From Stieleria neptunia (GTDB taxonomy: Bacteria > Planctomycetota > Planctomycetia > Pirellulales > Pirellulaceae), in assembly GCF_007754155.1 (NCBI RefSeq), contig NZ_CP037423.1:186001-250000 (forward strand): a stretch of DNA of 64,000 nt. Reading direction: 5' to 3'. Positions 22,922-32,550 of this stretch are shown piece by piece; the first letter of the stretch is position 1, and each line of letters starts with the position of its first letter. A model generated the notes under the pieces. The model had not been told where the DNA came from. It saw only the letters and a program-made list of their open reading frames with translations, and searched no databases. Both the position numbers and the translations under genes were made by a program.

Positions 22922-25900
22922 CCGTTTGTGTCTTCCTCGCCCTGGACGGCGCGGTATTGTTCGGCCGTCAAACTGATCAGTTCGCTGCGGTTGGTGTCGG
23001 GGTCTTTGATGATGTGTCCGTACATCCCGACATAGCTTTCGGTGATTTTCGCTTTGGCATCCAAGGGGGCGACGATTGCCAATTGCAGTCCGAAGCGGGC
23101 GAACAAGTTCAGCGCGTACTTGGCCCGCGTGTCGTCGCTACGGGAGAACATTTCGTCGACCATGACAAAATGAAAACGATCGCTGTCGGTTTCATCGGGC
23201 CGCAAGTCGTATTGGTAGGCGATCGCGGCGACCAACACCAGGAATGCCAATTTGCCTTTTTCACCACCCGATTGCCCGGTGCCGCCGTCGTAGTAGCTGC
23301 CGGGTTCTGCGGTGGCGGCATCGTACTCGCGGGCGGCGAACTTGAACCAGTTTCGCACGTCGATGACTTTTTCACGCCATCGCAAATTGGCATCGTCGCG
23401 CAATCGTCCGACAAGTTTTTCGATGCGGCCGAACGTGGCTTCGTTGGCATCGTCGGTTCCACCCAGTGTGCCTTCCAAACAGCCGGCCAAATCGCGGCGG
23501 AAGTCACGGATTTCCGCGTCGGTGGTCTCACTCGGTTCCAGCCGCATGTAGGTTCCCGGTCGCCAATCGAGTCGTCGCAGGGCTTCATTGAGCACTTCGA
23601 TCTTGCTGCGGATCTCTTCGCGTTCGTCTTCGAGCGAACCGTGCAGCAAACCGATTTCCTGCAGCACCTTTTCTTTCAAACGTTGTCGAAAGCGGCGTTC
23701 GTGCCTGGGCAAATCGTCTTGGATGATTCGTTGTTGCAGCGTCTCGAAGTCGGGCAGCGACTGCGGCGTCGGGCTCAGTTCGGACTCAAAGACCGGGAAC
23801 TTCGTCAGCAATCGACCCATCGCCCGGGTCAGGTCGTCACGAATGGGGCTGACACGTTTTTCTCGATCGCTGACCTGAGCGGAAAGCTGGTGGGTGACTT
23901 CGGTCGGCAACCGCCCCATGTTCTCGATGGTCAGTTTTCGGTCGCCCAGTTGCGTTTCGATTCCGGCGAAGTGTTGTTGGGCGCGGTCTAGGCTGCCGTC
24001 GTCACGGGCCGCGGCCAGTCCCTCCTGGACCGATTGCAGGGTGCGGTTGCCGTTGTCGAGTTGATGTTGCGTTTTGGATCGTTCGTCGAAATTGCGATCG
24101 CGGTCCGACTCCAGCCCCTCGAGCTCGGCGTTGACATCGGCCAACTTGGCTTTCAGTTGTTTGACGCGGTCGTTGGACGCTTCCAGTTTTTCTTTTTCCA
24201 GACGCAACTGCGAGGCGTCGAACTCATGGCGGTGATCGTCGATGGCATCAAAATCCGTCATCACGGCAACTTCGTCCAGAACCGTCAACAGCGACGTGGC
24301 TTGATCGCTGGTTCGGCGGAGCGACGCGATCTGCGACTGAAGCGTTGCGATCTGTGTCTGCTGATCTCGAATCGATTGTTCCAGAGCTTCACGCTTGGAG
24401 CGGTTGTCCCAGCCGAGGACAAAATGTCGGCGATCGTCTTGGCGGCTGCGGTCATCCTTGGCGTGTTGGCGATGGTTTTGTTTGACGTGTCGATGGATGG
24501 TCATCGCCCGTCGGTTGGCCATTTGAAACTCGGCAATCGTTTCACAGGCGAGGTGGTCGAAGCGATGCAGGATTTCACCGCGGACGTAAGACGCCAACGG
24601 ATGGTCGTCGCGATAGTGCAACATTTCCGGCAACGACAGTTCATCGGAAACCGGATCGGTGGGGGATGCCGTCGGTGCGACCCGATCGTAGGTCAATCGC
24701 AGCCCCCGACCGCGGCCATCGACCAGGCGTTTTGCGTCGACGTAGCCGGAAACTTTGGCGTACAGGTCGTCGGGCACCAACAGCGTGCGCGCGAACGAAT
24801 GCAGCACCTGTTCGATCGACGCTTCCCAGCGGGCGTGATCGGGGTTGACGGTGACCAACTCGGCCGCAAAGGGCAGATCCGAGGGAGACAATTGAAAGGC
24901 AGAACAAATCGCCGCGCGGACTTCGATGAAGGCGTCCGGCAAATTGCCCTTGCGGCGGCGCAGCGATTCCAGCTCCGATGCATCGTCGTCAAGTTGATTC
25001 CGCAGGACACCTAGTTCGTAATCGCAGCGGCTTAATTGTTCGGTGGCGGTCTGCCGACGCTCGATCAGAGCCTGACGGGTTTGCGAAACGAGTTGGTGCG
25101 CTTTTTCAAGCTGCTGGGCACTGTTGATGGCGATCTGAATGCCGGCTTGTTTCAATTTCGCTTCGAGCACAAGCCGCTTTTCACGTTTCGATCTCGCTTG
25201 CTGCTCCTCTGCGGCGATCAAGTCCGGCAGCCGCTGCAATCTGGCTCCGCCGCTGTGGGCGATCTCGTGTTCCAGTCGCGCCGCATCACTGCGTCTAGCG
25301 TTGAGTGATTGGTCCAGCAGTTGGATCTCTTGGTCCAGGTGCTCGATTCGCAGTTTCCATTGATCACACAGCGGACGCAGCAAGTCGGCGATCGCGGTGT
25401 CAAAGAACAGCGGTGCGGATTCGTGTTGGTCGCGGGCCTGTTGCAATCGATCGTTGGCGGTTCGATAGCGGCGGCCCGTTTTGATGATCGGTGTTAACAA
25501 CTCGGATTGTTGGCGCACTTGGACGAGCGCTCGGTGGGCTTCGCTGAGTTCGGCGAAATGCTGCAACAGGCTGGAAACTTTGTCATTCCAAGGTTTCTTT
25601 TCCAGCATGTGGTCGCGGATGAACTGATCGAGACGCTGGACATCTTTGACCGCGACGGTTTGGTTGAAGATGTCCATCGCCTTGGGGCGAAACTTGACCT
25701 GTCGTTGGAACCAGCCGTGGTATTGCTTGTAGCTTTCGGTGACTTGGAATCCCCGATCGGTCAGGGCGGATTTGATCTCGCTGCCGGACTTCAATCCGCC
25801 CAGATCGCCGGCGATGCTGCGGGCTCGGGTGTCGAAGGCGTAATAGATTTTGCGATCACCCGAGGCGGTCAAGTACATGACCTGGCAGAGTGTGAACTGT

Positions 25901-26325
25901 TTGTCCGAGGTGCCGCTGGCAAAGGTCGCCAGCAGCGCGGTGTAAAACCCGCTGCCGTCGCGCAGGTATTGGATTTGAGGTTTCTCGTCGCGTCCGGCGG
26001 TGCGGTCGTAGGCGCCGCGGATGTAGGTCCGTTCGTCACGTTCTTTTTTGGTGGCCCCCGCGGCGACGTTGTAGTTGCGAACACCGGGGCGGACCAGCAG
26101 CGTCAGCATGGCGTCGACGAGCGTCGATTTTCCGGCGCCATTTTCACCGACCAGCAGCGAGGTCGCACCGTGGGGTTTGAACGAGTGGACTTGCCCGTCG
26201 AACGTTCCCCAGTTGAAGACTTCGAAGGTGGACAGGCGAAAACCACTTTGTCGAGGCGATTCGGCGGCGTCTGCGCCGGTGTCAAACAGCGACAGGGGGC
26301 GTGGCCGCGACGTGGATTCAGTCAT
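22918..26325 (-). CDS. jetC: Wadjet JetC, SMC/MukB-like ATPase subunit
   Basis: 1135 residues. The Walker A motif is GENGAGKST (residues 60-68). Long heptad-like coiled coils fill residues about 280-950 around a hinge. The ABC signature QSGGEKGK is near residue 1015 and the Walker B region FVMVDEMFSRSDD near 1055. It is the motor that is thought to extrude DNA loops and to recognise small circular plasmids by loop size. The gene overlaps jetB by 8 bases and jetD by 4. All components of the ATPase cycle appear intact. Confidence 0.94.
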   Translation of the reverse strand: MTESTSRPRPLSLFDTGADAAESPRQSGFRLSTFEVFNWGTFDGQVHSFKPHGATSLLVGENGAGKSTLVDAMLTLLVRPGVRNYNVAAGATKKERDERTYIRGAYDRTAGRDEKPQIQYLRDGSGFYTALLATFASGTSDKQFTLCQVMYLTASGDRKIYYAFDTRARSIAGDLGGLKSGSEIKSALTDRGFQVTESYKQYHGWFQRQVKFRPKAMDIFNQTVAVKDVQRLDQFIRDHMLEKKPWNDKVSSLLQHFAELSEAHRALVQVRQQSELLTPIIKTGRRYRTANDRLQQARDQHESAPLFFDTAIADLLRPLCDQWKLRIEHLDQEIQLLDQSLNARRSDAARLEHEIAHSGGARLQRLPDLIAAEEQQARSKREKRLVLEAKLKQAGIQIAINSAQQLEKAHQLVSQTRQALIERRQTATEQLSRCDYELGVLRNQLDDDASELESLRRRKGNLPDAFIEVRAAICSAFQLSPSDLPFAAELVTVNPDHARWEASIEQVLHSFARTLLVPDDLYAKVSGYVDAKRLVDGRGRGLRLTYDRVAPTASPTDPVSDELSLPEMLHYRDDHPLASYVRGEILHRFDHLACETIAEFQMANRRAMTIHRHVKQNHRQHAKDDRSRQDDRRHFVLGWDNRSKREALEQSIRDQQTQIATLQSQIASLRRTSDQATSLLTVLDEVAVMTDFDAIDDHRHEFDASQLRLEKEKLEASNDRVKQLKAKLADVNAELEGLESDRDRNFDERSKTQHQLDNGNRTLQSVQEGLAAARDDGSLDRAQQHFAGIETQLGDRKLTIENMGRLPTEVTHQLSAQVSDREKRVSPIRDDLTRAMGRLLTKFPVFESELSPTPQSLPDFETLQQRIIQDDLPRHERRFRQRLKEKVLQEIGLLHGSLEDEREEIRSKIEVLNEALRRLDWRPGTYMRLEPSETTDAEIRDFRRDLAGCLEGTLGGTDDANEATFGRIEKLVGRLRDDANLRWREKVIDVRNWFKFAAREYDAATAEPGSYYDGGTGQSGGEKGKLAFLVLVAAIAYQYDLRPDETDSDRFHFVMVDEMFSRSDDTRAKYALNLFARFGLQLAIVAPLDAKAKITESYVGMYGHIIKDPDTNRSELISLTAEQYRAVQGEEDTNG

Positions 26326-26992
26326 CCGTTGTCTCCATGGCGTCTTCGGGTTCGGCGTCCGCAGCCTGTGCTTCGCGGCGTTTCAATTCAGCGGTCAGAT
26401 CCGTTCGCAATCGTTCCAATTCCGCCAACGGCAACCTGGCTTTGAGGATGCGGCGGATCTCCCAACTGGGCGGTTGTTTCTCGAAACGCCTGACGTACTT
26501 GAGTTCCTCCAGTTTGCGGAGTTGGCCGCCCAGGTTGCGATTCGCGCGAACCGCGTCGTCGTTGCCCGGGACGAGGGATTGCCAGATATCCAACAGTGAA
26601 GCCTGGGTGATGACGCAGCGGTCGTCGCGATGGATTTCTTCTTCGAATCGGCGCAGTTCGTCGCGCAGCAGCACGCACAGCAGCGAGGCCTCAAAGCTCA
26701 GGCGGATGCTGCGAAACAGTTTTGGGATCGGCGGATAATCCGGCGGCAAGACTTCGGCTTCGATCTGCCGCAAGTAAGCCATGCCGTCTTCTTCGTTGAC
26801 GATCAACATCAGTCCGATCCGGGCAAAGTAATCGCTCAGCGGCGTCACACCGGCGAGGATTCGTTCCCAGTTGTCGCCGGCGTCATCGTGATAGACGATG
26901 CCTTGCAGCAATCGGACGGCGGCGGGTGCCCAGGGGACCGGAGGCGGCAGCGAGTCGGGGTCCAAGGATTCGTGTTTGGATTCGTTCATCAT
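26318..26992 (-). CDS. jetB: Wadjet JetB, DUF4194 (MukE-like) subunit
   Basis: 224 residues with the DUF4194 pattern: VRLLQGIVYHDD, WERILAGVTPLSDYFARIGL, RLSFEASLLCVLLRDELRRFE and ITQASLLDIW. It is the MukE-like kite protein of the SMC complex, binding JetA and the JetC head. The C-terminus is highly charged. The ATG overlaps the jetA stop by 4 bases and its end overlaps jetC by 8. Second gene of the operon. Confidence 0.92.
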   Translation of the reverse strand: MMNESKHESLDPDSLPPPVPWAPAAVRLLQGIVYHDDAGDNWERILAGVTPLSDYFARIGLMLIVNEEDGMAYLRQIEAEVLPPDYPPIPKLFRSIRLSFEASLLCVLLRDELRRFEEEIHRDDRCVITQASLLDIWQSLVPGNDDAVRANRNLGGQLRKLEELKYVRRFEKQPPSWEIRRILKARLPLAELERLRTDLTAELKRREAQAADAEPEDAMETTDD

Positions 26993-28518
26993 CGTGGTCG
27001 TTTCGTTCGAATCGGCACCGTGGCTTTTTCATGTGTGCGGTGAAAGGTGACCCGCGGAACGACCACGCACAACGGGTGTTCTTTTCCTGTGCTGGGGTCT
27101 TTTGTGGTCACGGCAATGGTTTCGGTTGCGTCGCGATCGATGCGGTGCCCGTCTTCGTGCGCGATTTGGATCCATCCCACCAGTTCGATGATGCCGACGT
27201 GGAGAGGGCGGATCTTTAGAAGTTCGGGCAGTCCAACCGAGGGCGAATTCCCGGTGGCGTGGGCGATCACGTCGCGCATGCGGTCCCATTCGAGTCGCTG
27301 CAGGTGGGCCAGTTTTTTGGCTTCGCGCCGGGCCGTTTCGAAATCGACGACGTGTGTTTCCGGGGCGACGTCAAAGACTTGGGGCGGGGTCCAAAACGGG
27401 CGCGTCAGCGGGGACGTCAACCCGATCGAGGTTTCGACGTTCAAGCCGAGGGTTTCGGGTGGTTCCTGGCAGGACTGGGCGACGTCGTGTTTCAATCGCG
27501 ACGCCAGCGTGCGAAGGTCGCGTAGCACTTCGGCGGTCCGCTTGCGGTGTCCGGCGGATTGGTCGTCCAGCAATCGACGCAGGGTTTGCGACAGGCGTCC
27601 GGTTTGCCGCAGCACGTTGTCGGCTTCGGCCAACAGTGACGGCACCATGGCGCGAACGTGCCGGAGCGCCGCCCGCTGGTCCGCGATGGCGTCCAGGTGA
27701 GTGACTTCGGCGATCGTTTCACGCAGTTTGGCTTGGGCATGCGGGGCGAACAGAAAGGCGACGAAGGCGTCGAAGCTGACGCCTTCGTCCTGTTGTTTGA
27801 TCAGGTCTTCGGCATCAAGTGCGGTGGCCAGGATCTCACCGCGGCGACGGTCGTCCTTCATCGCCTCGCGCTGCACTTGGCGGCCGATCGCTTCGAATCG
27901 GTCTTCGACGGCGCGAAAATCACTTTGCAGGGTCTTGAGCAGATCGACGGCGGTGTAGAACCGCTCGCGGATCTGTGCGGGGTGGTAGGTTTCCACTTCG
28001 CCGCCGCCACGAATCGAAGCGATCTCGTCGTCGATCCGCTGCCTCTGGGCGAGCAGGTCTTTCAATCGCCGATCGGGGTCCGGCGACGCGTTGCGGACGA
28101 GGTCGACCAAGGTGTCGATGACCAACCGCAGCCGGCTCTCGGTGCCCACCAGACGGGTGTCACGATGGAGCATGGAATCGACAAACCGGATGGCGTCTTC
28201 GCTGTAGCGGGTGAGTTGGTAGTGGGGGCCGGTGGAGTCGGCGGGCAAAAAGCGTCGCAGCCAGCCGGCATCGGACCACTCGCGCAAGTACCGATCGGGC
28301 GCGCCGAGCAAGACGGGGCGTTCGTCGTCGCGGAGTTCGTCTTGAAAGACCTGCAATCGGCTGACCAGCTCGTCGTGGGAAAACGAGATCGCGGAATCTT
28401 GCGTGTTCGATTTGAACGCTTGCCGCAGAAAGTAAACGACGAACGCCCCGAGGTCCGCCTTGAGCAATCGGGCGGTGGGGGAAGACTCCAAAAAGGTTGT
28501 GACGGCGTCGAGGTTCAT
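26989..28518 (-). CDS. jetA: Wadjet JetA, DUF3375 (MukF-like) subunit
   Basis: 509 residues; first gene of the operon. It fits DUF3375: the N-terminal TTFLESSPTARLLKADLGAF and YLREWSDAGWLRRF winged-helix region, a central helical region (KDDRRRGEILATALDAEDLI), and a C-terminal part with GLPELLKIRPLHVGIIELVGW. JetA is the kleisin-like MukF counterpart that bridges JetC heads. The upstream region (28519-28600) must carry the operon promoter; I see no clear box. No plasmid or phage genes are near, so the system is chromosomal. Confidence 0.93.
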   Translation of the reverse strand: MNLDAVTTFLESSPTARLLKADLGAFVVYFLRQAFKSNTQDSAISFSHDELVSRLQVFQDELRDDERPVLLGAPDRYLREWSDAGWLRRFLPADSTGPHYQLTRYSEDAIRFVDSMLHRDTRLVGTESRLRLVIDTLVDLVRNASPDPDRRLKDLLAQRQRIDDEIASIRGGGEVETYHPAQIRERFYTAVDLLKTLQSDFRAVEDRFEAIGRQVQREAMKDDRRRGEILATALDAEDLIKQQDEGVSFDAFVAFLFAPHAQAKLRETIAEVTHLDAIADQRAALRHVRAMVPSLLAEADNVLRQTGRLSQTLRRLLDDQSAGHRKRTAEVLRDLRTLASRLKHDVAQSCQEPPETLGLNVETSIGLTSPLTRPFWTPPQVFDVAPETHVVDFETARREAKKLAHLQRLEWDRMRDVIAHATGNSPSVGLPELLKIRPLHVGIIELVGWIQIAHEDGHRIDRDATETIAVTTKDPSTGKEHPLCVVVPRVTFHRTHEKATVPIRTKRPR

Positions 28519-28589
28519 GGCCCGATTTTAATCACAACGGGAGCGCAGGGTCAGAGCCGAGATCGACGTTCGGATTTGCCGCTTCAACG

Positions 28590-28785
28590 GCTGCGCTGTG
28601 AAGGTGTTAGCGGAACGGCGCGAGCCGTCCGGTTGCGCTTCAAAAAACACCGTGAAAGACCGGAGGGCTCGCGCCCTACCGCCAACAAAAACACCCCGTT
28701 TGGCGTCAAAGTAAGTGGCAGTGGGCTCGCGCCCTGCCGCTAAAACCTCCCAAAACGCGGGGAGTCAATGCTTCACGGCGTTGCC
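28590..28785. repeat. REP-like palindromic element, family 1 copy B
   Basis: The inner arms are 28610-28633 and 28659-28682 (GGCTCGCGCC core), with an extra half arm at 28717-28740 (GGCTCGCGCCCTGCCGC). Outer pieces GCTGTGAAG (28595) and CTTCACGGC pair at the ends. It fills the space between jetA and the response regulator end. Same family as copies A and C. Confidence 0.82.
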
Positions 28786-30246
28786 TCAACGGCTGTCGGA
28801 ATCCGCTTTGAGCCGTTTTTCGAAGGTCAGTCCCAGATCGGTGATCTTGGTTCGCAGCGTGCTCCGGGCGATGCCCAATAATTCGCTGGCGTGGGCCTGA
28901 TTCCCCTCGGCGTGGTTGAGCACCTCGGGAAGCAGGATGCGGTCGATTTCGCTGTGCAATTCGTGATAGACGTTCGGTTGTTCCTGGGACAGCAGATCGT
29001 GGATGAAGATGCGAATGTTCTCGGCATCCAGCTCCGACCGATGTTGTTCCGAAGCGTCCGGTTGAAGGTCGCGGCAGGTATCCGGCAAGGAGGAGACCGT
29101 CAGCACTTCGCCGACGTTTCGCACCAGCGCGTGCTTCATCGCGCTTTGCAGTTCACGGACGTTGCCCGGCCAGCGGTAGTGTTTCAGCCGCTGCATCGCG
29201 TCGGGCGCGATGGAACGAATCTGTTTTTGCATGTCTCGGTTGAGCAGGTGGATAAAGTGTTCGGCGAGCACCGGGATGTCCTCGGGCCGTTCACGCAGCG
29301 GCGGCAACTGGATCATGAAGACGCTCATGCGGTAATACAGGTCTTCGCGAAACGTGCCTTCTTTGACCATCTGCAGCAAGTTGCGGTTGGTCGCCGCGAT
29401 GATTCGGACGTCGACGCGGATGGTTTCGTTGTTGCCGACGCGTTCGAAACTGCCGTCTTGCAGCAGCCGCAGCACCTTGGCTTGGGTTGCCGGAGTCATG
29501 TCGCCGATTTCGTCCAGAAAGATGGTGCCGCCGTTGACCTGTTCGAACTTTCCGATGCGGCGTTTGTCGGCGCCGGTGAAGGAACCGCGTTCGTGTCCGA
29601 ACAGTTCGCTTTCGAGTAAGTTTTCCGGCAGGGCGGCGCAGTTGATGGCCAGGAACGGTCGTTCGGCGCGGCGGCTGTGTTGGTAGATCGCGCGGGCGAC
29701 CATTTCTTTGCCGGTTCCGCTTTCACCCAAGATCAGCGCATTGACGTCTTGCGGGGCGACCTGGCCGATCAACTTGTAGACTTCTTGCATGGCCTGGGAC
29801 CGGCCGACGATTTGGTCCGCGGAGGTGTCGCCGTCTGAATCGATCCCGAACTGGGCCGGGGTGCGACTCATCAGACTGACGTCGATGGCGTTTTGGACGG
29901 TGGTCAGTAACTTTTCGAATTCGACGGGTTTGAGCAGGTATTCGAATGCGCCCCGCTTCATCGCATCGATCGCGGTTTCAGTCGTCGAATACGCCGTGAT
30001 GATGATCACGGGGACACGGGCATCGAGGTCGTGGATGATGCTGAAGGCGTCCAACCCGGACATGTCGGGCAACCGCACGTCCAAGATGACGGCATCGGGC
30101 TGATGCTCGCGAACGGCCGCGATGCCGCTTTCGGCGGTCGCAGCGGTCACCACTTCCAAGCTGTCTGTTTCGAGACTTTTCTTGAGCGAGTAGCGGAGGT
30201 TGGGTTCGTCATCAATGATGATTAATTTCGGCACATTCGATTCCAA
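28786..30246 (-). CDS. NtrC-family sigma-54-dependent response regulator
   Basis: 486 residues in three domains. Receiver 1-120 has Asp56 in VILDVRLPD and Lys106 in LLKPV. AAA+ 145-380 has Walker A GESGTGKE (174-181), the sigma-54 contact loop GSFTGA (221-226) instead of the more usual GAFTGA, and Walker B FLDEIGD. The C-terminal helix-turn-helix is FIS-like (NQAHASELLGIARSTLRTK). It activates sigma-54 promoters after phosphorylation by a partner kinase. The histidine kinase gene ends 28 bases upstream on the same strand, which makes it the likely partner. Confidence 0.93.
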   Translation of the reverse strand: MESNVPKLIIIDDEPNLRYSLKKSLETDSLEVVTAATAESGIAAVREHQPDAVILDVRLPDMSGLDAFSIIHDLDARVPVIIITAYSTTETAIDAMKRGAFEYLLKPVEFEKLLTTVQNAIDVSLMSRTPAQFGIDSDGDTSADQIVGRSQAMQEVYKLIGQVAPQDVNALILGESGTGKEMVARAIYQHSRRAERPFLAINCAALPENLLESELFGHERGSFTGADKRRIGKFEQVNGGTIFLDEIGDMTPATQAKVLRLLQDGSFERVGNNETIRVDVRIIAATNRNLLQMVKEGTFREDLYYRMSVFMIQLPPLRERPEDIPVLAEHFIHLLNRDMQKQIRSIAPDAMQRLKHYRWPGNVRELQSAMKHALVRNVGEVLTVSSLPDTCRDLQPDASEQHRSELDAENIRIFIHDLLSQEQPNVYHELHSEIDRILLPEVLNHAEGNQAHASELLGIARSTLRTKITDLGLTFEKRLKADSDSR

Positions 30247-30274
30247 TGCGGGAAAGGTCCAATGCGGGAAAGGG

Positions 30275-31813
30275 TTAGCAATGCGCGTTGAGGCGGGGTT
30301 GCGAGCCGGTCGGTGGCAACGGCAGGATCACCTTGACGACCGTACCGCCTTGAGGACGATCTTCGGCCAGCAGCTGGCCATCGTGTGCGTCGATGATTCG
30401 TTGGGAGATCGCCAAACCGAGCCCCAGACCTGGATCCTTGGTGCTGAAAAACGGCTCAAACATGCGGTCTCGGTCACGCTGGTCGGCGGGCATCCCGCAA
30501 CCGTTGTCGGCGACGCTCAAGCATACCCACTCGGTCGGCCGATTCGGCGCTGCACTCGGGACATCTTCGTGGCCGATCCGTTCCACCGTAACGGTAATCC
30601 TGCCTTCGGTGGGCACCGCATCCAAGGCGTTGAGCAGCAGATTGAGCAACACCTGTCGCAACTGCATGGCGTCGCCGCGGACCTGAGCGGATGCGCAGGG
30701 AAGTTGACAGTCGATGCGAATGTCTCGCGTCTCGGCGCGGCCTGTCACCAAGTCCACGGTTTGATGCACGATCGGTGAAAGCTCGACCAGACAGAACTGG
30801 GGGTCGGAGGGGCGGGCGAAATCGAGGAACGTTTGCAGCAGACTATCGACCCGCGTGATCTCTTCATCCAGGACGGCGATGTCGGTGGCGTTCAAGCCGG
30901 CCGAATCGGGGTTGCGTCGGGCCGATTGCACCAACGTCTTCATGCACATCAGCGGGTTGCGCAATTCGTGTGCCAGACCGGCGGCCAGTTTTCCGACCGC
31001 CGCCAACTGGTCCGCCCGGACGATCTCTTGATGCCGTTGATGCAACTGTTCGACGACCGAACCGACACGCGACGAAACGGTTTCGAGCACCCGTTGAAGA
31101 TCGCGTAGGCTGGGGTCTGCGGAGACCTCGACCGGTCCGACGACGGTTTCGAGCTTGCCCGCGACATCACGGATCGGGACCGACAGCATGAACATGGTTC
31201 GATTGATTGCTTGGGCGACACCGTAGCCGGCTTCCAAACCGGCGATGGCACCGCAAATGCCCAAGAAAACCATCACCATGGCCAGCTTCTGGGCCAATCG
31301 TTGGTTTTCTTGATTGCTTTGTTCCAGTTCCGACTCGTTGAACTTCAGGTAGTGGTGGGCGGCGACCAAGATTTGCTCGGAAAGCGTTTTTTCTTCCAGC
31401 TGATCGACCACCTCGGAGGAGATTTCGGTGTCCGGGTCATCGATCAACTGATGCAGCTGGCCAAAATACTTTTCCAGTCGGTGCGCAAGATCGGCGACGA
31501 ATCTTTGTTCCTGGTCGGATCCGGAAAGTTGCCGTGCCTTGGACAGCCACTCGTTGGCCGTGCCCTGTTTTTCCGCCGCCCTGACGAGGTAGTTGCGGTC
31601 CATCGTCAATAGAAAACGGTCCAGTTCATGTCGCATCTCACGGGCGATCAATTCCAATTCTTCGGCGCATCGAATACTTGCGACGTTGATGTCCAGCAGA
31701 CGCGAATTCTGTTTCTGAATTTCAATCACGTACCACGCGCCCGAAATGCCCAGACACAACAGGATGCATCCGGTGACGGGCAGAAAGCAACCAATCTTGT
31801 CGCGCAGCTTCAT
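30275..31813 (-). CDS. Membrane histidine kinase (NtrB-type)
   Basis: 512 residues. Transmembrane helix 1 is about residues 10-31 and helix 2 about 178-202, enclosing a helical periplasmic sensor domain of about 145 residues with no recognised fold. A HAMP-like linker leads to the dimerisation domain with phospho-acceptor His282 in AGLAHELRNPLMCM. The ATPase motifs are RQVLLNLLLNALDA (N box), DNGCGMP (G1) and GLGLGLAISQ (G2). It precedes the sigma-54 regulator gene by 28 bases. The start at 31813 gives the first helix at the N-terminus; a longer frame to 32203 runs through a repeat and was rejected. Confidence 0.9.
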   Translation of the reverse strand: MKLRDKIGCFLPVTGCILLCLGISGAWYVIEIQKQNSRLLDINVASIRCAEELELIAREMRHELDRFLLTMDRNYLVRAAEKQGTANEWLSKARQLSGSDQEQRFVADLAHRLEKYFGQLHQLIDDPDTEISSEVVDQLEEKTLSEQILVAAHHYLKFNESELEQSNQENQRLAQKLAMVMVFLGICGAIAGLEAGYGVAQAINRTMFMLSVPIRDVAGKLETVVGPVEVSADPSLRDLQRVLETVSSRVGSVVEQLHQRHQEIVRADQLAAVGKLAAGLAHELRNPLMCMKTLVQSARRNPDSAGLNATDIAVLDEEITRVDSLLQTFLDFARPSDPQFCLVELSPIVHQTVDLVTGRAETRDIRIDCQLPCASAQVRGDAMQLRQVLLNLLLNALDAVPTEGRITVTVERIGHEDVPSAAPNRPTEWVCLSVADNGCGMPADQRDRDRMFEPFFSTKDPGLGLGLAISQRIIDAHDGQLLAEDRPQGGTVVKVILPLPPTGSQPRLNAHC

Positions 31814-32033
31814 GGAATCGGTCTCGTGATGTGCATGAAATCCAGCCAGATCGTCGGGAATTGGAGCGCGGTCGGTTGGTGGTGTGACGTCGATGGAGTG
31901 GCTGAAGCAAACCCGGACAGGGTTGATTCCTGCTGGACACGCGACACGTCCGATCGCCCTTTGGCAAACGCCGTGCCCAGGATGCGTTGGATCATTGGTT
32001 TGCGACGCTTTTTTGGTTCCGATCCGATTGGGG

Positions 32034-32164
32034 CAACGCTGTGAAGCATTTTTTCCTGTGGTTCTTAAGGTGTTAGCGGAAGGGCGCGAGCCCTCCGGTT
32101 CCGCAACTTTGCCCAAACACCGGAGGGCTCGCGCCCTACCGCTAAAAAATGCCTCACAGCGTTG
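32034..32164. repeat. REP-like palindromic element, family 1 copy C (best preserved)
   Basis: The outer arms 32034-32054 and 32144-32164 (CAACGCTGTGAAGCATTTTT and complement) match at 20 of 21 bases. The inner arms 32076-32099 and 32119-32142 (GGGCGCGAGCCCTCCGG core) match at 23 of 24. The whole can fold as one long hairpin. The rest of the 31814-32550 space carries no recognised gene. Confidence 0.9.
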
Positions 32165-32550
32165 CGGTTGGGGTTTCCGATCCATTGGTCTCCGATCACC
32201 CACCGCGACCCCGATTGTGTTTCCTGGCTCGTCTTGCCTGGCGGGCAGTTCGGCAGGCAGTTCAGCCAGCCAGTACCGCCAGCCAGGGGCGAAAAACAGT
32301 CAGCGCGACTGAAAATCGACAATTGAAACAAACATTAGACCGGTTCCGCGTTGCGATCGAGCGTTAAATCGGCGATCGGTCTGCACGTCAGGTGGAATTT
32401 CAGTAGGATTGCAGAGGTATTCCAGGGTGCCGTTGGACCAGCCCGAGCGAGTTGGCCCGACCTTTGCTAAGCGAAAACCCGCTTCGACGTGCGCGTGTCG
32501 CACGATTACGCGAAAGATTCGTTTCAACATTGATGGAGAACAGCTGGATT

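Noticed and set aside
31814..32203. 130-codon N-terminal extension of the histidine kinase
   Set aside because: It would run through repeat copy C, and the first transmembrane helix begins right after the ATG at 31813.
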